Positions 54,784 to 62,005 of a stretch of 62,005 nucleotides of DNA are shown in pieces. The notes below the pieces were generated by a model. It made no database searches. It was not told the DNA's origin and worked only from the letters and a program-made list of their open reading frames with translations. Each line of letters opens with the position of its first letter. Position 1 is the first letter of the stretch. This stretch comes from Nocardia nova NBRC 15556 (GTDB taxonomy: Bacteria; Actinomycetota; Actinomycetes; Mycobacteriales; Mycobacteriaceae). Position numbers and translations under genes: made by a program. The stretch spans positions 1-62,005 of the forward strand of contig NZ_BDBN01000065.1 of NCBI RefSeq assembly GCF_001613005.1, given 5' to 3'.

Positions 54784-55416
54784 TCAGACGACAACCCGGT
54801 AATCGCGATGCGGGGTGCCGGGAGCGGGGCGGCCGAGCATGGTGGCGGCAGCGGCGCACCAGTACTCGAGCAGTATCGGGTCGCCGTGGCCGCGGCGAAT
54901 AGGGGCGCTGAATGCCAGGCCGCGGGCGACCTCGACCGTCAGCATCGACACCTTGGGATAGTCGGGATGGGCGGCCAATTCAGCGCCGAACAATTCGGCC
55001 AGTTGCTCACGCAGCCGGCCGCCGATGCGCTCCACGACCGGAACCAGGGTCTCGTGCAGCGTGGGATTGGTGCGGGCCGCCGCCCACAACTCCATCTCGG
55101 CCAGAAAATCGGGGCCCGAGAACAGTTCTCGCACCGCGACGATGGCGGCGGTCAAGCGATCCCCGGGCGGTTCGGCGCGAAACTTCGCGATCATCTCCTC
55201 GGCCCGCGCGGCGCGCCGGGCGACGAGTTCCTCGACCGTCGCGGCCAGCAGATCCTCCCGGGTCCGGAACTGGTGCAGCATCGATCCGCGAGACAGCCCG
55301 CTGGTCTCCTGCACGGCACGGGTGGTCAGGGCTGTGTATCCGCCGGTCGTCAGCAGCGTGATCGCCGCGTCGATCACCGCCGCGCGAGCGCGTTCTCCTC
55401 GTGTTCGGTCCGGCAC
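54784..55416 (-). CDS. TetR-family transcriptional regulator
   Basis: 210 residues. Helix-turn-helix at about residues 8-55 (ARAAVIDAAITLLTTGG, VQETSGLSRGSMLHQF) and an alpha-helical C-terminal ligand domain (FLAEMELWAAARTNPTL). The SRGSMLHQFRTREDL recognition region is typical of regulators of fatty-acyl or aromatic metabolism. GTG 55416 with TAGGAAG upstream. Divergent from an acyl-CoA ligase gene; a perfect palindrome lies between. Control of that gene, perhaps by an acyl-CoA, is inferred. Confidence 0.92.
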   Translation of the reverse strand: MPDRTRGERARAAVIDAAITLLTTGGYTALTTRAVQETSGLSRGSMLHQFRTREDLLAATVEELVARRAARAEEMIAKFRAEPPGDRLTAAIVAVRELFSGPDFLAEMELWAAARTNPTLHETLVPVVERIGGRLREQLAELFGAELAAHPDYPKVSMLTVEVARGLAFSAPIRRGHGDPILLEYWCAAAATMLGRPAPGTPHRDYRVVV

Positions 55417-55475
55417 GGTCGCTTCCTATCGAATTCGGGGCATTGACAGGTGTGAACTGAATCACCCATCATGCT

Positions 55476-55495
55476 ACTAGTCCAAGTGGACTAGT
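55476..55495. promoter_or_regulatory. TetR operator candidate (perfect 8-bp-arm palindrome)
   Basis: ACTAGTCCAAGTGGACTAGT: arms ACTAGTCC and GGACTAGT with a 4-bp spacer, centred in the divergent promoter of the TetR and acyl-CoA ligase genes. Confidence 0.7.
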
Positions 55496-55579
55496 TCTGT
55501 CGAACGGGCTACTTCCGTCCTCGTGACGAGACCCGGGAAGCGAAAGGGCGATCAGTTGGCCACCAGCACCGAGGCGCAT

Positions 55580-57133
55580 ATGCACATCAGCCGAACCGGC
55601 TCCGGCACACCGGAATTGCTGCGAGACTTCGTCACCGGATGGGCGGCCGAACGGCCCGAAGGGATCGCGATCGACTACGGCGACCAGCGCTGGACCTGGG
55701 CACAGTGGAACGACCGCATCGACCGCGCCGCCCGTGGTCTGGCCGCCGCCGGAATCGGCCGTGGTGACCGCATCGGTTTCCTGGACAAGAACCATCCGGC
55801 CGGGCTCGAGTTGCTGTTCGCTGCAGCCGCACTGGGCGCCGGGCTCGCCATCTTCAACTGGCGCCTGGCGGGCGACGAACTGGCGTACGTCCTCGACGAC
55901 AGCGAGGCACGAATTCTCTTCTCGGGCAGCGAACTCCGCACGACTGCCGAGCAGGCACGTGGCGCGGCGCACCGGCTGGAACGCATCATCACCATCGACG
56001 ACGAGTACGAGGACTTCCTCGCCGCCGCGAGCGGTGATGCCGAACTCGGCACGGCGGCAACGGAATCGGATGTCGCGCTGGTGATCTACAGCTCCGGCAC
56101 CACCGGCCGGCCCAAAGGCGTCCTGCTGAGCCAGCGTGCACTCGTCGGCCATACCGTCTGCGTCGGAACCAAGTTCCCGTTCACCGACGGCGACCGGAAT
56201 CTGGTCGCGATGCCGATGTTCCACGTCGGCGGCGTCTGCTACGCACTGTTCGGCATCCGCGCGGGCGTACACAGCATCATGACGCGCGAACCCACACCCG
56301 CCGCGCTGATCACCGCACTGCTGGCCGGGGCGACGCACACGTTCTTCGTGCCGCCGGTGATCGCCGGATTCCTCGCCGCGGGCGATGCGGCCGTCGACGC
56401 GTTGTCGCAGCTGCGCTACCTCGGCTACGGCGCCGCGCCCATGCCGCTCCCACTCCTGCGCCGAACCCTCGACGCCCTCCCCGACGTGCGCTTCGTCCAG
56501 GTCTACGGGCAAACCGAGGTATCCGGCGTGGCCACCACGCTGGACCCCGGCGACCATCGCGGGCCGAATGCGGACCGGCGCCTGCTGTCGGCAGGACGGC
56601 CGGTACCCGGCGTCACTGTCCGCATCGCCGACATCACCACCGGCGCCGAGGTTCCCGTCGGCGAGGAGGGTGAAATCTGGTTGTACACCGACCAGCGCAT
56701 GACCGGATATCTGAACCGCCCCGACGCCACCGCGGAGACCATCGTGGACGGCTGGGTCCGCACCGGCGATATCGGCCGGGTCGACTCCGACGGCTACCTC
56801 TACGTCGAGGACCGGCTCAAGGACATGATCATCACCGGTGGCGAGAACGTGTACGGACCCGAGGTCGAGCGGGTCCTGCTGGCACATCCCTCCGTCACCG
56901 ACGCGGCGATCATCGGGGTACCCGACGAGGTCTGGGGCGAATCGGTGCTCGCGATCCTCGTCTCCGACGGTGACGCCGACGACATCCAGCGGTTCTGCCG
57001 CGAACATCTGGCCGGATACAAATGCCCCAGGCAATTCCGTTTCGTCGACGCGCTGCCTCGCAATGCCAGCGGCAAAATCCTCAAACGCGAACTGCGAGCG
57101 CCCTATTGGGCCGATCACGATCGAAAGATCTGA
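55580..57133 (+). CDS. AMP-forming acyl-CoA synthetase (FadD-like)
   Basis: 517 residues from ATG 55580 (GAGG 6 nt upstream); TTG 55556 with AAAGGG, or GTG 55523, would add 8-19 residues. ANL-superfamily motifs: YSSGTTGRPKGV (phosphate loop), VYGQTEVSG, then TGDIGRVDSDGYLYVEDRLKD with the hinge Asp, and the catalytic Lys in NASGKILKRELR. It activates a carboxylic acid to acyl-AMP and then acyl-CoA. The chain length is not readable, but the motif context is that of medium/long-chain or aromatic ligases. Divergent from and probably repressed by the TetR neighbour. Confidence 0.9.
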   Translation: MHISRTGSGTPELLRDFVTGWAAERPEGIAIDYGDQRWTWAQWNDRIDRAARGLAAAGIGRGDRIGFLDKNHPAGLELLFAAAALGAGLAIFNWRLAGDELAYVLDDSEARILFSGSELRTTAEQARGAAHRLERIITIDDEYEDFLAAASGDAELGTAATESDVALVIYSSGTTGRPKGVLLSQRALVGHTVCVGTKFPFTDGDRNLVAMPMFHVGGVCYALFGIRAGVHSIMTREPTPAALITALLAGATHTFFVPPVIAGFLAAGDAAVDALSQLRYLGYGAAPMPLPLLRRTLDALPDVRFVQVYGQTEVSGVATTLDPGDHRGPNADRRLLSAGRPVPGVTVRIADITTGAEVPVGEEGEIWLYTDQRMTGYLNRPDATAETIVDGWVRTGDIGRVDSDGYLYVEDRLKDMIITGGENVYGPEVERVLLAHPSVTDAAIIGVPDEVWGESVLAILVSDGDADDIQRFCREHLAGYKCPRQFRFVDALPRNASGKILKRELRAPYWADHDRKI

Positions 57134-57156
57134 GGTCCCTGAGCTCCCGGCGCGTC

Positions 57157-57657
57157 TCACCCGGCGCGGTTGCGGCGCCAGAGGGCACCGCTCAGCACGG
57201 TGGCGAAGCCGCACCACGCCGGATAGGCCGCCAGCAGGAGGCCTGCACGGTCCACCTCGGCCGTGCGGCGGGTGAGATCGGCACTGCTCAGCGTCAGGGC
57301 GGCCGCCACGGCCGTGGCCGCGCCGAGACGGTGTGCGCGGAAGAACACCCAGCTCCAGCTCGCATTGAGGGTCAGGTTGAGCAGCAGGGCGGTGCGGAGG
57401 CGTCGCTGCTGGGCCGGATCGGCGCGGTTGAGCGCCCGGGCGGTCGTGGCGGCGATATCGACGTAGAGGGTTGTCCACGCGACCGGGAAGACCGCGGGCG
57501 GCGGCTGGAAAGGTGGCTTCTCCAGGCGCTGATACCACTGCGAGCCGGTCGTGGTCGCCGCCGAGCCGGCCGTCGCGGCGGCGGCGGTGGCCGGGAACGT
57601 CCACCACGATTGTCTCCACCGGCTCGAATCCATTCGCCGCGTGCGCGTTCCGATCAC
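57157..57657 (-). CDS. TspO/MBR-family membrane protein
   Basis: 166 residues with about five hydrophobic segments. WYQRLEKPPFQPPPAVFPVA followed by WTTLYVDIA matches the W-Y-x-L-x-K-P-x-x-x-P-P loop and second helix of TspO, and NASWSWVFFRAHRLGAA matches the N-x-x-W-S helix. TspO proteins bind porphyrins and tetrapyrrole intermediates and respond to oxidative or light stress. Start GTG 57657 with AAAGGAG upstream; a frame open to 57903 lacks support. The first membrane helix is short of the usual hydrophobicity, a mild oddity. Confidence 0.82.
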   Translation of the reverse strand: MIGTRTRRMDSSRWRQSWWTFPATAAAATAGSAATTTGSQWYQRLEKPPFQPPPAVFPVAWTTLYVDIAATTARALNRADPAQQRRLRTALLLNLTLNASWSWVFFRAHRLGAATAVAAALTLSSADLTRRTAEVDRAGLLLAAYPAWCGFATVLSGALWRRNRAG

Positions 57658-57967
57658 GGGAGACTCCTTTCGTCGCGGGGCGGTGCTACGGGCCGGGCAA
57701 CGATCGACCGGCAAGGCCCGCAGAGCTGTCACGCGAGGGCTCCGCAGGCCAGGGCGAGCCGGCAGCGCGGTCGGTCCCCTGCTCGGCCTACCCATACTTC
57801 GCTGCCGATAACGGGTCACGGCGACTGCTGCGGCTGGGCAAGGTCGGCGGGCAGGTGGCGAACACGTACGGACCGAACTGGCCCGCGGCGTACGGCCCGG
57901 CACCGGATCCGGCCCGATGTGCAGACCCGCGCGGACATCGCCGAGGATCTCGACTTGGCGCTGTGCG
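57658..57967. other. Intergenic region between TspO and DUF1304 genes
   Basis: 310 bp with no supportable gene on either strand and no conspicuous repeat. It must carry the promoter of the minus-strand TspO gene. Confidence 0.4.
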
Positions 57968-58354
57968 TTACACCAGGCCGATCGCCAGAACGATCACGCC
58001 GAGCAGCGGCGGCACGAGTTGTTTGAGGGCCGCACTCGCCTTGTCGGGGCTGGACAGAAGCAGGACCAGGCCGGCGGCGGTCATCGAACCGGCGCCGGTG
58101 AACACCAGGGTGGCGCCGATCGTCTTCTCGCCCACCGCGAAGAAGACGGTGCCGGTGATCACGCAGAGGGCCAGGAAGAGGTTGTAGAAGCCCTGATTGA
58201 ACGCCAGCGGTCTGGTCGTCTCCGCCTCGGCCGCCGAGGAGACTCCGAAGATGGCTCGTGTCTTCGGACTCGTCCACGCCACCGATTCGAGATAGAAGAT
58301 GTAGATGTGAATCACGGCCGCGAGGCACGCGAGGATGAGACCTGCTGTCGTCAC
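57968..58354 (-). CDS. DUF1304-family membrane protein
   Basis: 128 residues with four hydrophobic segments. The N-terminal helix LILACLAAVIHIYIFYLESV, then FNQGFYNLFLALCVITG, match the DUF1304 family of small integral membrane proteins. No function is known for the family. GTG 58354 was chosen because GGAGGTG lies 5 nt upstream; a frame open to 58441 adds a basic non-homologous stretch. A 17-bp inverted repeat sits 50 bp upstream. Confidence 0.85.
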   Translation of the reverse strand: MTTAGLILACLAAVIHIYIFYLESVAWTSPKTRAIFGVSSAAEAETTRPLAFNQGFYNLFLALCVITGTVFFAVGEKTIGATLVFTGAGSMTAAGLVLLLSSPDKASAALKQLVPPLLGVIVLAIGLV

Positions 58355-58788
58355 CGAACACCTCCGTGAACGTCGTCGCGCGATATAACCACGCGGCGGA
58401 CGGAACGTGTCGGCGACACGTCGGAATGTTGCGGTGGACACCCCCGGCCCGACCTGCGAATGCGCCGCAACGCGAGCTTCGACATGCCCTCACCTGCCGA
58501 ACACCGCTCAGCGCATGCGATTTCGCGCACCGGACGACGGGTGCTGCGGCGGCGCCGTAGCGGGAGTCCGGTGCGCCCCCGCCGACGCGTGTCCCGGCGA
58601 GTCGCAGCGGCCGTTACACTCGGTGACCTTGCGAGGTTGAGACCACAGCCGCGCGCGGCACCGCGAACTACGCCGAGTATCGCGGTGTTCGTCATGCGCG
58701 AGTGTGCCTGCACATATCCGCTGCGCCGTCACGATTCATACTCGTAGGGGCGGACCCGGATGCCGCGAGTGTAGGGAAGGGTGAACAC
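58355..58788. other. Divergent intergenic region before the STAS-phosphatase operon
   Basis: 434 bp without a supported gene. It holds the inverted repeat at 58405-58421 and must carry the promoter of the STAS operon; no unmistakable stress-sigma promoter could be assigned by eye. Confidence 0.45.
58405..58421. promoter_or_regulatory. 17-bp perfect inverted repeat upstream of the DUF1304 gene
   Basis: ACGTGTCG-G-CGACACGT, with perfect 8-bp arms and a single central base. It is well placed to be an operator for the minus-strand DUF1304 gene. No regulator gene lies next to it. Confidence 0.5.
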
Positions 58789-59148
58789 GTGGGATACGAA
58801 GGCCACAGCGGCTGCACCGCCGAGGTGATCTCGGTCGGCGGCCGCTGGGTGGTGGTCGCCGCCGGTGAGGTCGATTCGCATACCGCGCCGCGGCTGGACA
58901 CCGCCGTCCAGCAGGCCGTGACTCGTCAACCGGGACAGCTCATCGTCGATCTGTCCGCGGTCGAGTTCTTCGACTCCTCCGGGATGAATGTGCTGGTACG
59001 CGCGCTGCGACAGGCGGGCCGGGTGCTGGTGGTGGCGCCGCGGCCGGTGCGGCGAGTCGTGGAGGTCACCGGCCTGTCGACGGTATTCGCACTCTTCGAC
59101 GACGTCGATGCCGCCGTCGCGAGCGCTGTCTCCCACACGAACGGCTGA
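58789..59148 (+). CDS. STAS-domain anti-sigma factor antagonist
   Basis: 119 residues, one STAS domain. The phospho-acceptor loop is VDLSAVEFFDSSGMNVL, with the conserved Ser in DSSGM. Unphosphorylated, such proteins bind an RsbW-like kinase and free a sigma factor; phosphorylated, they do not. GTG 58789 follows AAGGGTG; the longer in-frame start at 58702 adds non-homologous sequence. First gene of a four-gene plus-strand operon; the kinase gene begins 6 nt after its stop. Confidence 0.92.
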   Translation: MGYEGHSGCTAEVISVGGRWVVVAAGEVDSHTAPRLDTAVQQAVTRQPGQLIVDLSAVEFFDSSGMNVLVRALRQAGRVLVVAPRPVRRVVEVTGLSTVFALFDDVDAAVASAVSHTNG

Positions 59149-59154
59149 TATCCC

Positions 59155-59688
59155 ATGCGTCACCCCGAAGGTATGCGTCACCCCGACAGCCCACGCCGTC
59201 CCGAAGGCGCAGCTCACAAGGCCGCGACCGGCGGCGGACAGCGATCGCTCGAGGACCTGCACATCGAATTCCGGGCCCGGTCCGAGGAACTGCAGCGGGT
59301 GCGGGCCCTGCTGCGCGCCTGGCTCGCGGGGACGAGCCTCGGACCGGATCGCGCGTACGACCTCCTGCTGGCCGTCAACGAGGCCTGTTCGAATTCGGTC
59401 GAGCACGGACATCGCGGTGACGGCCGGACCGTCGTGCTGCACGCGTCGGCCGCCCATTCGATCCGCATCGCCGTCTCCGACAGCGGGACCTGGCGCGCGC
59501 CGCGGGCGGACGAGGAAATCGATCGCGGTCGCGGCCTGCCGATGATGAACGCCCTCATGCCCGGCACCCGCGTCGTCTCGGGCGCCGACGGGACGACGGT
59601 GGAATTCGTGGTCTCGCCCGCCGCCGAATCCCGTTCGGATTCCGACACCGGGCAGTGGCCCCGGCGCAGCTCCGCGGACCAGCCGTGA
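59155..59688 (+). CDS. RsbW-like anti-sigma factor / serine kinase
   Basis: 177 residues, GHKL ATPase domain. N box NEACSNSVEHG, G1 box SDSGTWR and G2 box RGRGLPMM are intact. RsbW-type proteins hold a stress sigma factor and phosphorylate a STAS antagonist. The 30-residue N-terminus before RSLEDLHIEF is extra. An odd feature: the first 14 bases of the gene, ATGCGTCACCCCGA, are repeated 18 bases later in frame, doubling MRHP. No sigma gene is adjacent, so the target is elsewhere or outside the window. Confidence 0.9.
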   Translation: MRHPEGMRHPDSPRRPEGAAHKAATGGGQRSLEDLHIEFRARSEELQRVRALLRAWLAGTSLGPDRAYDLLLAVNEACSNSVEHGHRGDGRTVVLHASAAHSIRIAVSDSGTWRAPRADEEIDRGRGLPMMNALMPGTRVVSGADGTTVEFVVSPAAESRSDSDTGQWPRRSSADQP

Positions 59689-59749
59689 CATCGGTTTCGG
59701 CTGCGGCGCAGCGGGTTTCACTCGCCCGATCGGATGTGAGGAGCTCGCC

Positions 59750-61357
59750 GTGCCCGAATCTGTGGTGAGTGACGTCGACCGATGGTCGGCGGTACCGCAT
59801 CCGGCCGTGGTGGTCGATGGCGCGGGCACGGTGGTCGCGCTGAGCGGGCAAGCGGCCGCCCTGTTTCCCGACGCGGTCGTGGGCGAACCGCTGCACCGTG
59901 CGGTGCCGCCCTGGTTGTCCACCGCACACGAGGAGACGGCCGCCTCGGGCATCGCGCCGTCGCCCGCCTCGGTATCCGGGCGCGTGGGCGGGCGCGAACT
60001 GCACGCGGTCGCCTCCCCCGGCGCCGACGGGACGGTCGTCTGGTGGCTGCTCGGCGACACCGCGGCCTCGCTGCAGGAGAGCCGCTCGGAACTGGAGCAG
60101 GAACGCGAACGCACCGCATTCCTGTCGCAGGCCTCCGAGCGGCTGCTGGCCTCGCTGAACGTGGACCGATGCCTGGAGACGACCGTCCGTCTGGCCGCCC
60201 GCCACCTCGCCGACGCCGCGGTGGTCGTCACTCCCCCGGCCGGGCGGGCGCTGTCGGTCGTCTCCTGTGACGAGCACGGTGTGGTGCGGGTGAACGTCGT
60301 CGAGGAGGACCCCGACGCGGTGGCCGGGCTGAGCGAGGCGCTGCGCGGCTTCCCGCCCATTCCCTCGCAGTGGCTGGACCCCGCGGCGGTGCCGGTGTGG
60401 TTGCTGCCGCCCGGTTTCGAGCACGGCACGGGCTCGGTGATCGTGACTCCGCTTCCCGGCCACGGGGTTTCGGCGGGTGCGCTGGTCCTGCTGCGGCGTT
60501 CCGGCGAGCGGAGCTTCGACGAGCGCGACGAGATCTTCGCCCAGTTGTTCGCCGGTCGCGCCGGAATCGCGTTGTCGGCGGCACGGCTGTACGCCGAGCA
60601 GACCAGTATCACCGCGATCCTGATGCGCGAGCTGCTGCCACCGCAACTGCACCACGTCCACGGCATCGAACTGGCCGGCGCCTACCGGGCTTCGGAGAAT
60701 CACGAAATCATCGGCGGCGACTTCTACGACGTACATCGCGCGGCGGCACCGGACGGGGAAACCCTCGTCGTCCTCGGCGACGTCTGCGGCAAGGGTCTCG
60801 AGGCCGCCGTCCTGACCGGCAAAATCCGCAACACGGTGCACGCGCTGGTGCCGATGGCCGACGATCACCAGCGCATGCTCACCCTGCTGAACAACGCGCT
60901 GATGTCCTCGCGGCACGACCGGTTCGCCACGCTGGTGCTGGCATCGGCGGTGCGTCGGGAAGGACGGGTGCAGCTGCGGCTGACCTCCGCCGGGCATCCG
61001 CCGCCGTTGATCGTCCGGGCCGACGGGAGCGTCGACATGGCCGAGACGCGGGGACAGTTGGTCGGCGCGCTGCCCGAGATCAGCGCCACGACGTTCCGCA
61101 CCTCGCTCGCGCCCGGCGAAACCTGCCTGCTCTACACCGACGGTGTGACCGAGGCTCGCGGCGGACCGCTGGGCCGACGCATGTTCGGTGAGGAGCGTCT
61201 GACCGCCGCGCTGGCGCAGTGCGCGAATATGCCCGCGGAGGCGGTGGTCGAGCGTATTCACATGCTCACCACCCAGTGGGTCGGCCGCAACGAGCACGAC
61301 GACATCGCGGTCGTCGCGATCAGCGCGCCGCGAACCTCGGATACCGTCCTCGCGTGA
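59750..61357 (+). CDS. PP2C (SpoIIE-type) phosphatase with PAS-like and GAF-like sensors
   Basis: 535 residues. A short PAS-like region at the N-terminus (WSAVPHPAVVVDGAGTVV) is followed by a coiled linker, a GAF-like domain (about 125-285), and an RsbU/SpoIIE phosphatase domain. The latter starts ILMRELLPPQL and has EIIGGDFYDV, VLGDVCGKGLEAA, LTSAGHPPPLI and CLLYTDGVTEARGG, carrying the Asp residues that bind two metals. It dephosphorylates STAS antagonists, activating the sigma cascade when the sensors are triggered. GTG with GAGGAG upstream. The B12-binding gene overlaps its stop. Confidence 0.92.
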   Translation: MPESVVSDVDRWSAVPHPAVVVDGAGTVVALSGQAAALFPDAVVGEPLHRAVPPWLSTAHEETAASGIAPSPASVSGRVGGRELHAVASPGADGTVVWWLLGDTAASLQESRSELEQERERTAFLSQASERLLASLNVDRCLETTVRLAARHLADAAVVVTPPAGRALSVVSCDEHGVVRVNVVEEDPDAVAGLSEALRGFPPIPSQWLDPAAVPVWLLPPGFEHGTGSVIVTPLPGHGVSAGALVLLRRSGERSFDERDEIFAQLFAGRAGIALSAARLYAEQTSITAILMRELLPPQLHHVHGIELAGAYRASENHEIIGGDFYDVHRAAAPDGETLVVLGDVCGKGLEAAVLTGKIRNTVHALVPMADDHQRMLTLLNNALMSSRHDRFATLVLASAVRREGRVQLRLTSAGHPPPLIVRADGSVDMAETRGQLVGALPEISATTFRTSLAPGETCLLYTDGVTEARGGPLGRRMFGEERLTAALAQCANMPAEAVVERIHMLTTQWVGRNEHDDIAVVAISAPRTSDTVLA

Positions 61358-62005
61358 CCGCTACCGCCAAGGAGCCGCCGTTCATGTCCGAGCCGCATCG
61401 CCGAAACTCGCGGGACGCCCCGGCTTTTCGCGAGCAATTGTGGACGGCGGTCACCGGCCGCGACGAACGGGCGGCGATCGGCATCGTGCTCGCGGCGGTG
61501 GATTCGGGGCTCGAACCGGAAGCGGTTCTGCTCGATGTCATCGCCGCGGTCCAGCGCCGGGTGGGTGCGGAATGGGCCGCCAACACCCTCAGTGTCGCCG
61601 ACGAGCACACCGCCACCGCGATCAACGACCGGGCCGTGACGGCGCTGGCACTGCATGCGGCCGCCTCGCACCCCGCCTCGGCCGGGCGGGTCACCGTCGC
61701 GTGCGTGGACGGCGAATGGCATGCCCTTCCCGCCCGGCTGGTGACCGAAGTGCTGCGGCTGCGCGGCTGGCAGGTCGATTTCCTGGGTGCCCAGGTGCCG
61801 ACCCGCCACCTGATCGCGCACCTGCACAACACCGGCCCCGACGCCGTGTTGCTGTCGTCGTCGCTGCCGACCCGCCTGCCGTCGGCGCACGGCACCATCA
61901 CCGCATGCCAGGCGGCCGGAGTGCCGGTGCTCGTCGGCGGGGCGGCGTTCGGGCCGGACGGCCGCTACGCGAACCTGCTCGGCGCGGACGCCTGGGCGCC
62001 GGACG
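61354..62005 (+). CDS. Cobalamin (B12)-binding domain protein, 3' partial
   Basis: At least 217 codons, cut by the window end. A four-helix B12-binding cap (DVIAAVQRRVGAEWAANTLS, then DEHTATAINDRAV) is followed by a Rossmann-type B12 domain: VDGEWHALPARLVTEVLRLR, then DFLGAQVP, GPDAVLLSS and PVLVGGAAFG. The His in EWHALP fits the lower cobalt ligand of CarH/LitR-like photosensors better than the DxHxxG of methionine synthase. No MerR DNA-binding part is present. GTG 61354 overlaps the phosphatase stop (GTGA); ATG 61384 with AAGGAG is an alternative start. A cobalamin- or light-dependent input to the phosphatase/anti-sigma operon is inferred. Confidence 0.85.
   Translation, partial: MTATAKEPPFMSEPHRRNSRDAPAFREQLWTAVTGRDERAAIGIVLAAVDSGLEPEAVLLDVIAAVQRRVGAEWAANTLSVADEHTATAINDRAVTALALHAAASHPASAGRVTVACVDGEWHALPARLVTEVLRLRGWQVDFLGAQVPTRHLIAHLHNTGPDAVLLSSSLPTRLPSAHGTITACQAAGVPVLVGGAAFGPDGRYANLLGADAWAPD

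Noticed and set aside
58729..60666. A 645-codon minus-strand frame over the STAS/phosphatase operon
   Set aside because: Ser/Arg/Thr-rich shadow; the plus-strand genes have intact functional motifs.

Overview
The window is high-GC actinobacterial DNA with strongly GC-biased third codon positions and frequent GTG starts. A furA-katG pair, a ChoD-type cholesterol oxidase, a large nonribosomal peptide synthetase (NRPS) and a secreted protein of a kind I associate with Nocardia make Nocardia or a close relative the likeliest source. The genus is an inference. I saw no tRNA, rRNA, CRISPR array, transposase or phage gene. Both ends cut through genes (a LysR regulator on the left, a B12-binding protein on the right).

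Layout. 1-6.3 kb: small redox and stress genes (TetR/cupin pair, two flavodoxins, UBP zinc finger with a DJ-1-like protein), a deleted ABC-2 permease remnant, and a GMC/cholesterol oxidase. 6.8-25.0 kb: one minus-strand gene of about 6081 codons encoding a five-module NRPS (C-A-PCP-E / C-A-PCP / C-A-PCP / C-A-PCP / C-A-PCP-TE), predicted to release an N-capped pentapeptide with a D residue at position 1. Its upstream region holds two possible tiny ORFs, an AT-rich promoter-like tract, three 9-nt repeats and a perfect palindrome. 25.9-29.9 kb: furA-katG with a FurA-box-like start region, then a TerC-family membrane protein. 30.0-33.8 kb: an ArsR/SRPBCC pair facing a MarR-isochorismatase-MFS operon. 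34.0-37.0 kb: two translationally coupled MutS-like ATPases. 37.0-41.0 kb: a ribbon-helix-helix toxin-antitoxin-like pair with a clean operator, a reductase/LysR divergon with a 25-bp palindrome, an unknown gene and a PIN/RHH pair. 41.1-46.9 kb: an SCO6745-type protein, a membrane Ser/Thr kinase of unusual architecture, a YdjM-like protein, an XRE regulator and a degenerate SDR. 47.0-50.8 kb: cyclophilin, a VOC protein, fructosamine kinase with TetR, and a secreted protein. 51.0-58.4 kb: a UvrA-like ATPase lacking the UvrB-binding region, an NmrA-like protein, a TetR/acyl-CoA-ligase divergon, TspO and DUF1304. 58.8-62.0 kb: an operon of STAS antagonist, anti-sigma kinase, PAS/GAF-SpoIIE phosphatase and B12-binding protein, which looks like a stress partner-switching module with a cobalamin or light input.

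Several regulators sit beside near-perfect inverted repeats in their divergent promoters (1272-1294, 33843-33856, 37599-37614, 38791-38815, 49796-49818, 55476-55495), so local autoregulated circuits are a theme. The features most worth follow-up are the apparent loss of an epimerization domain from NRPS module 2, the MutS-like pair, the B12-linked partner-switch operon, the shared repeat upstream of the cyclophilin and VOC genes, and the membrane kinase with a DFN motif.
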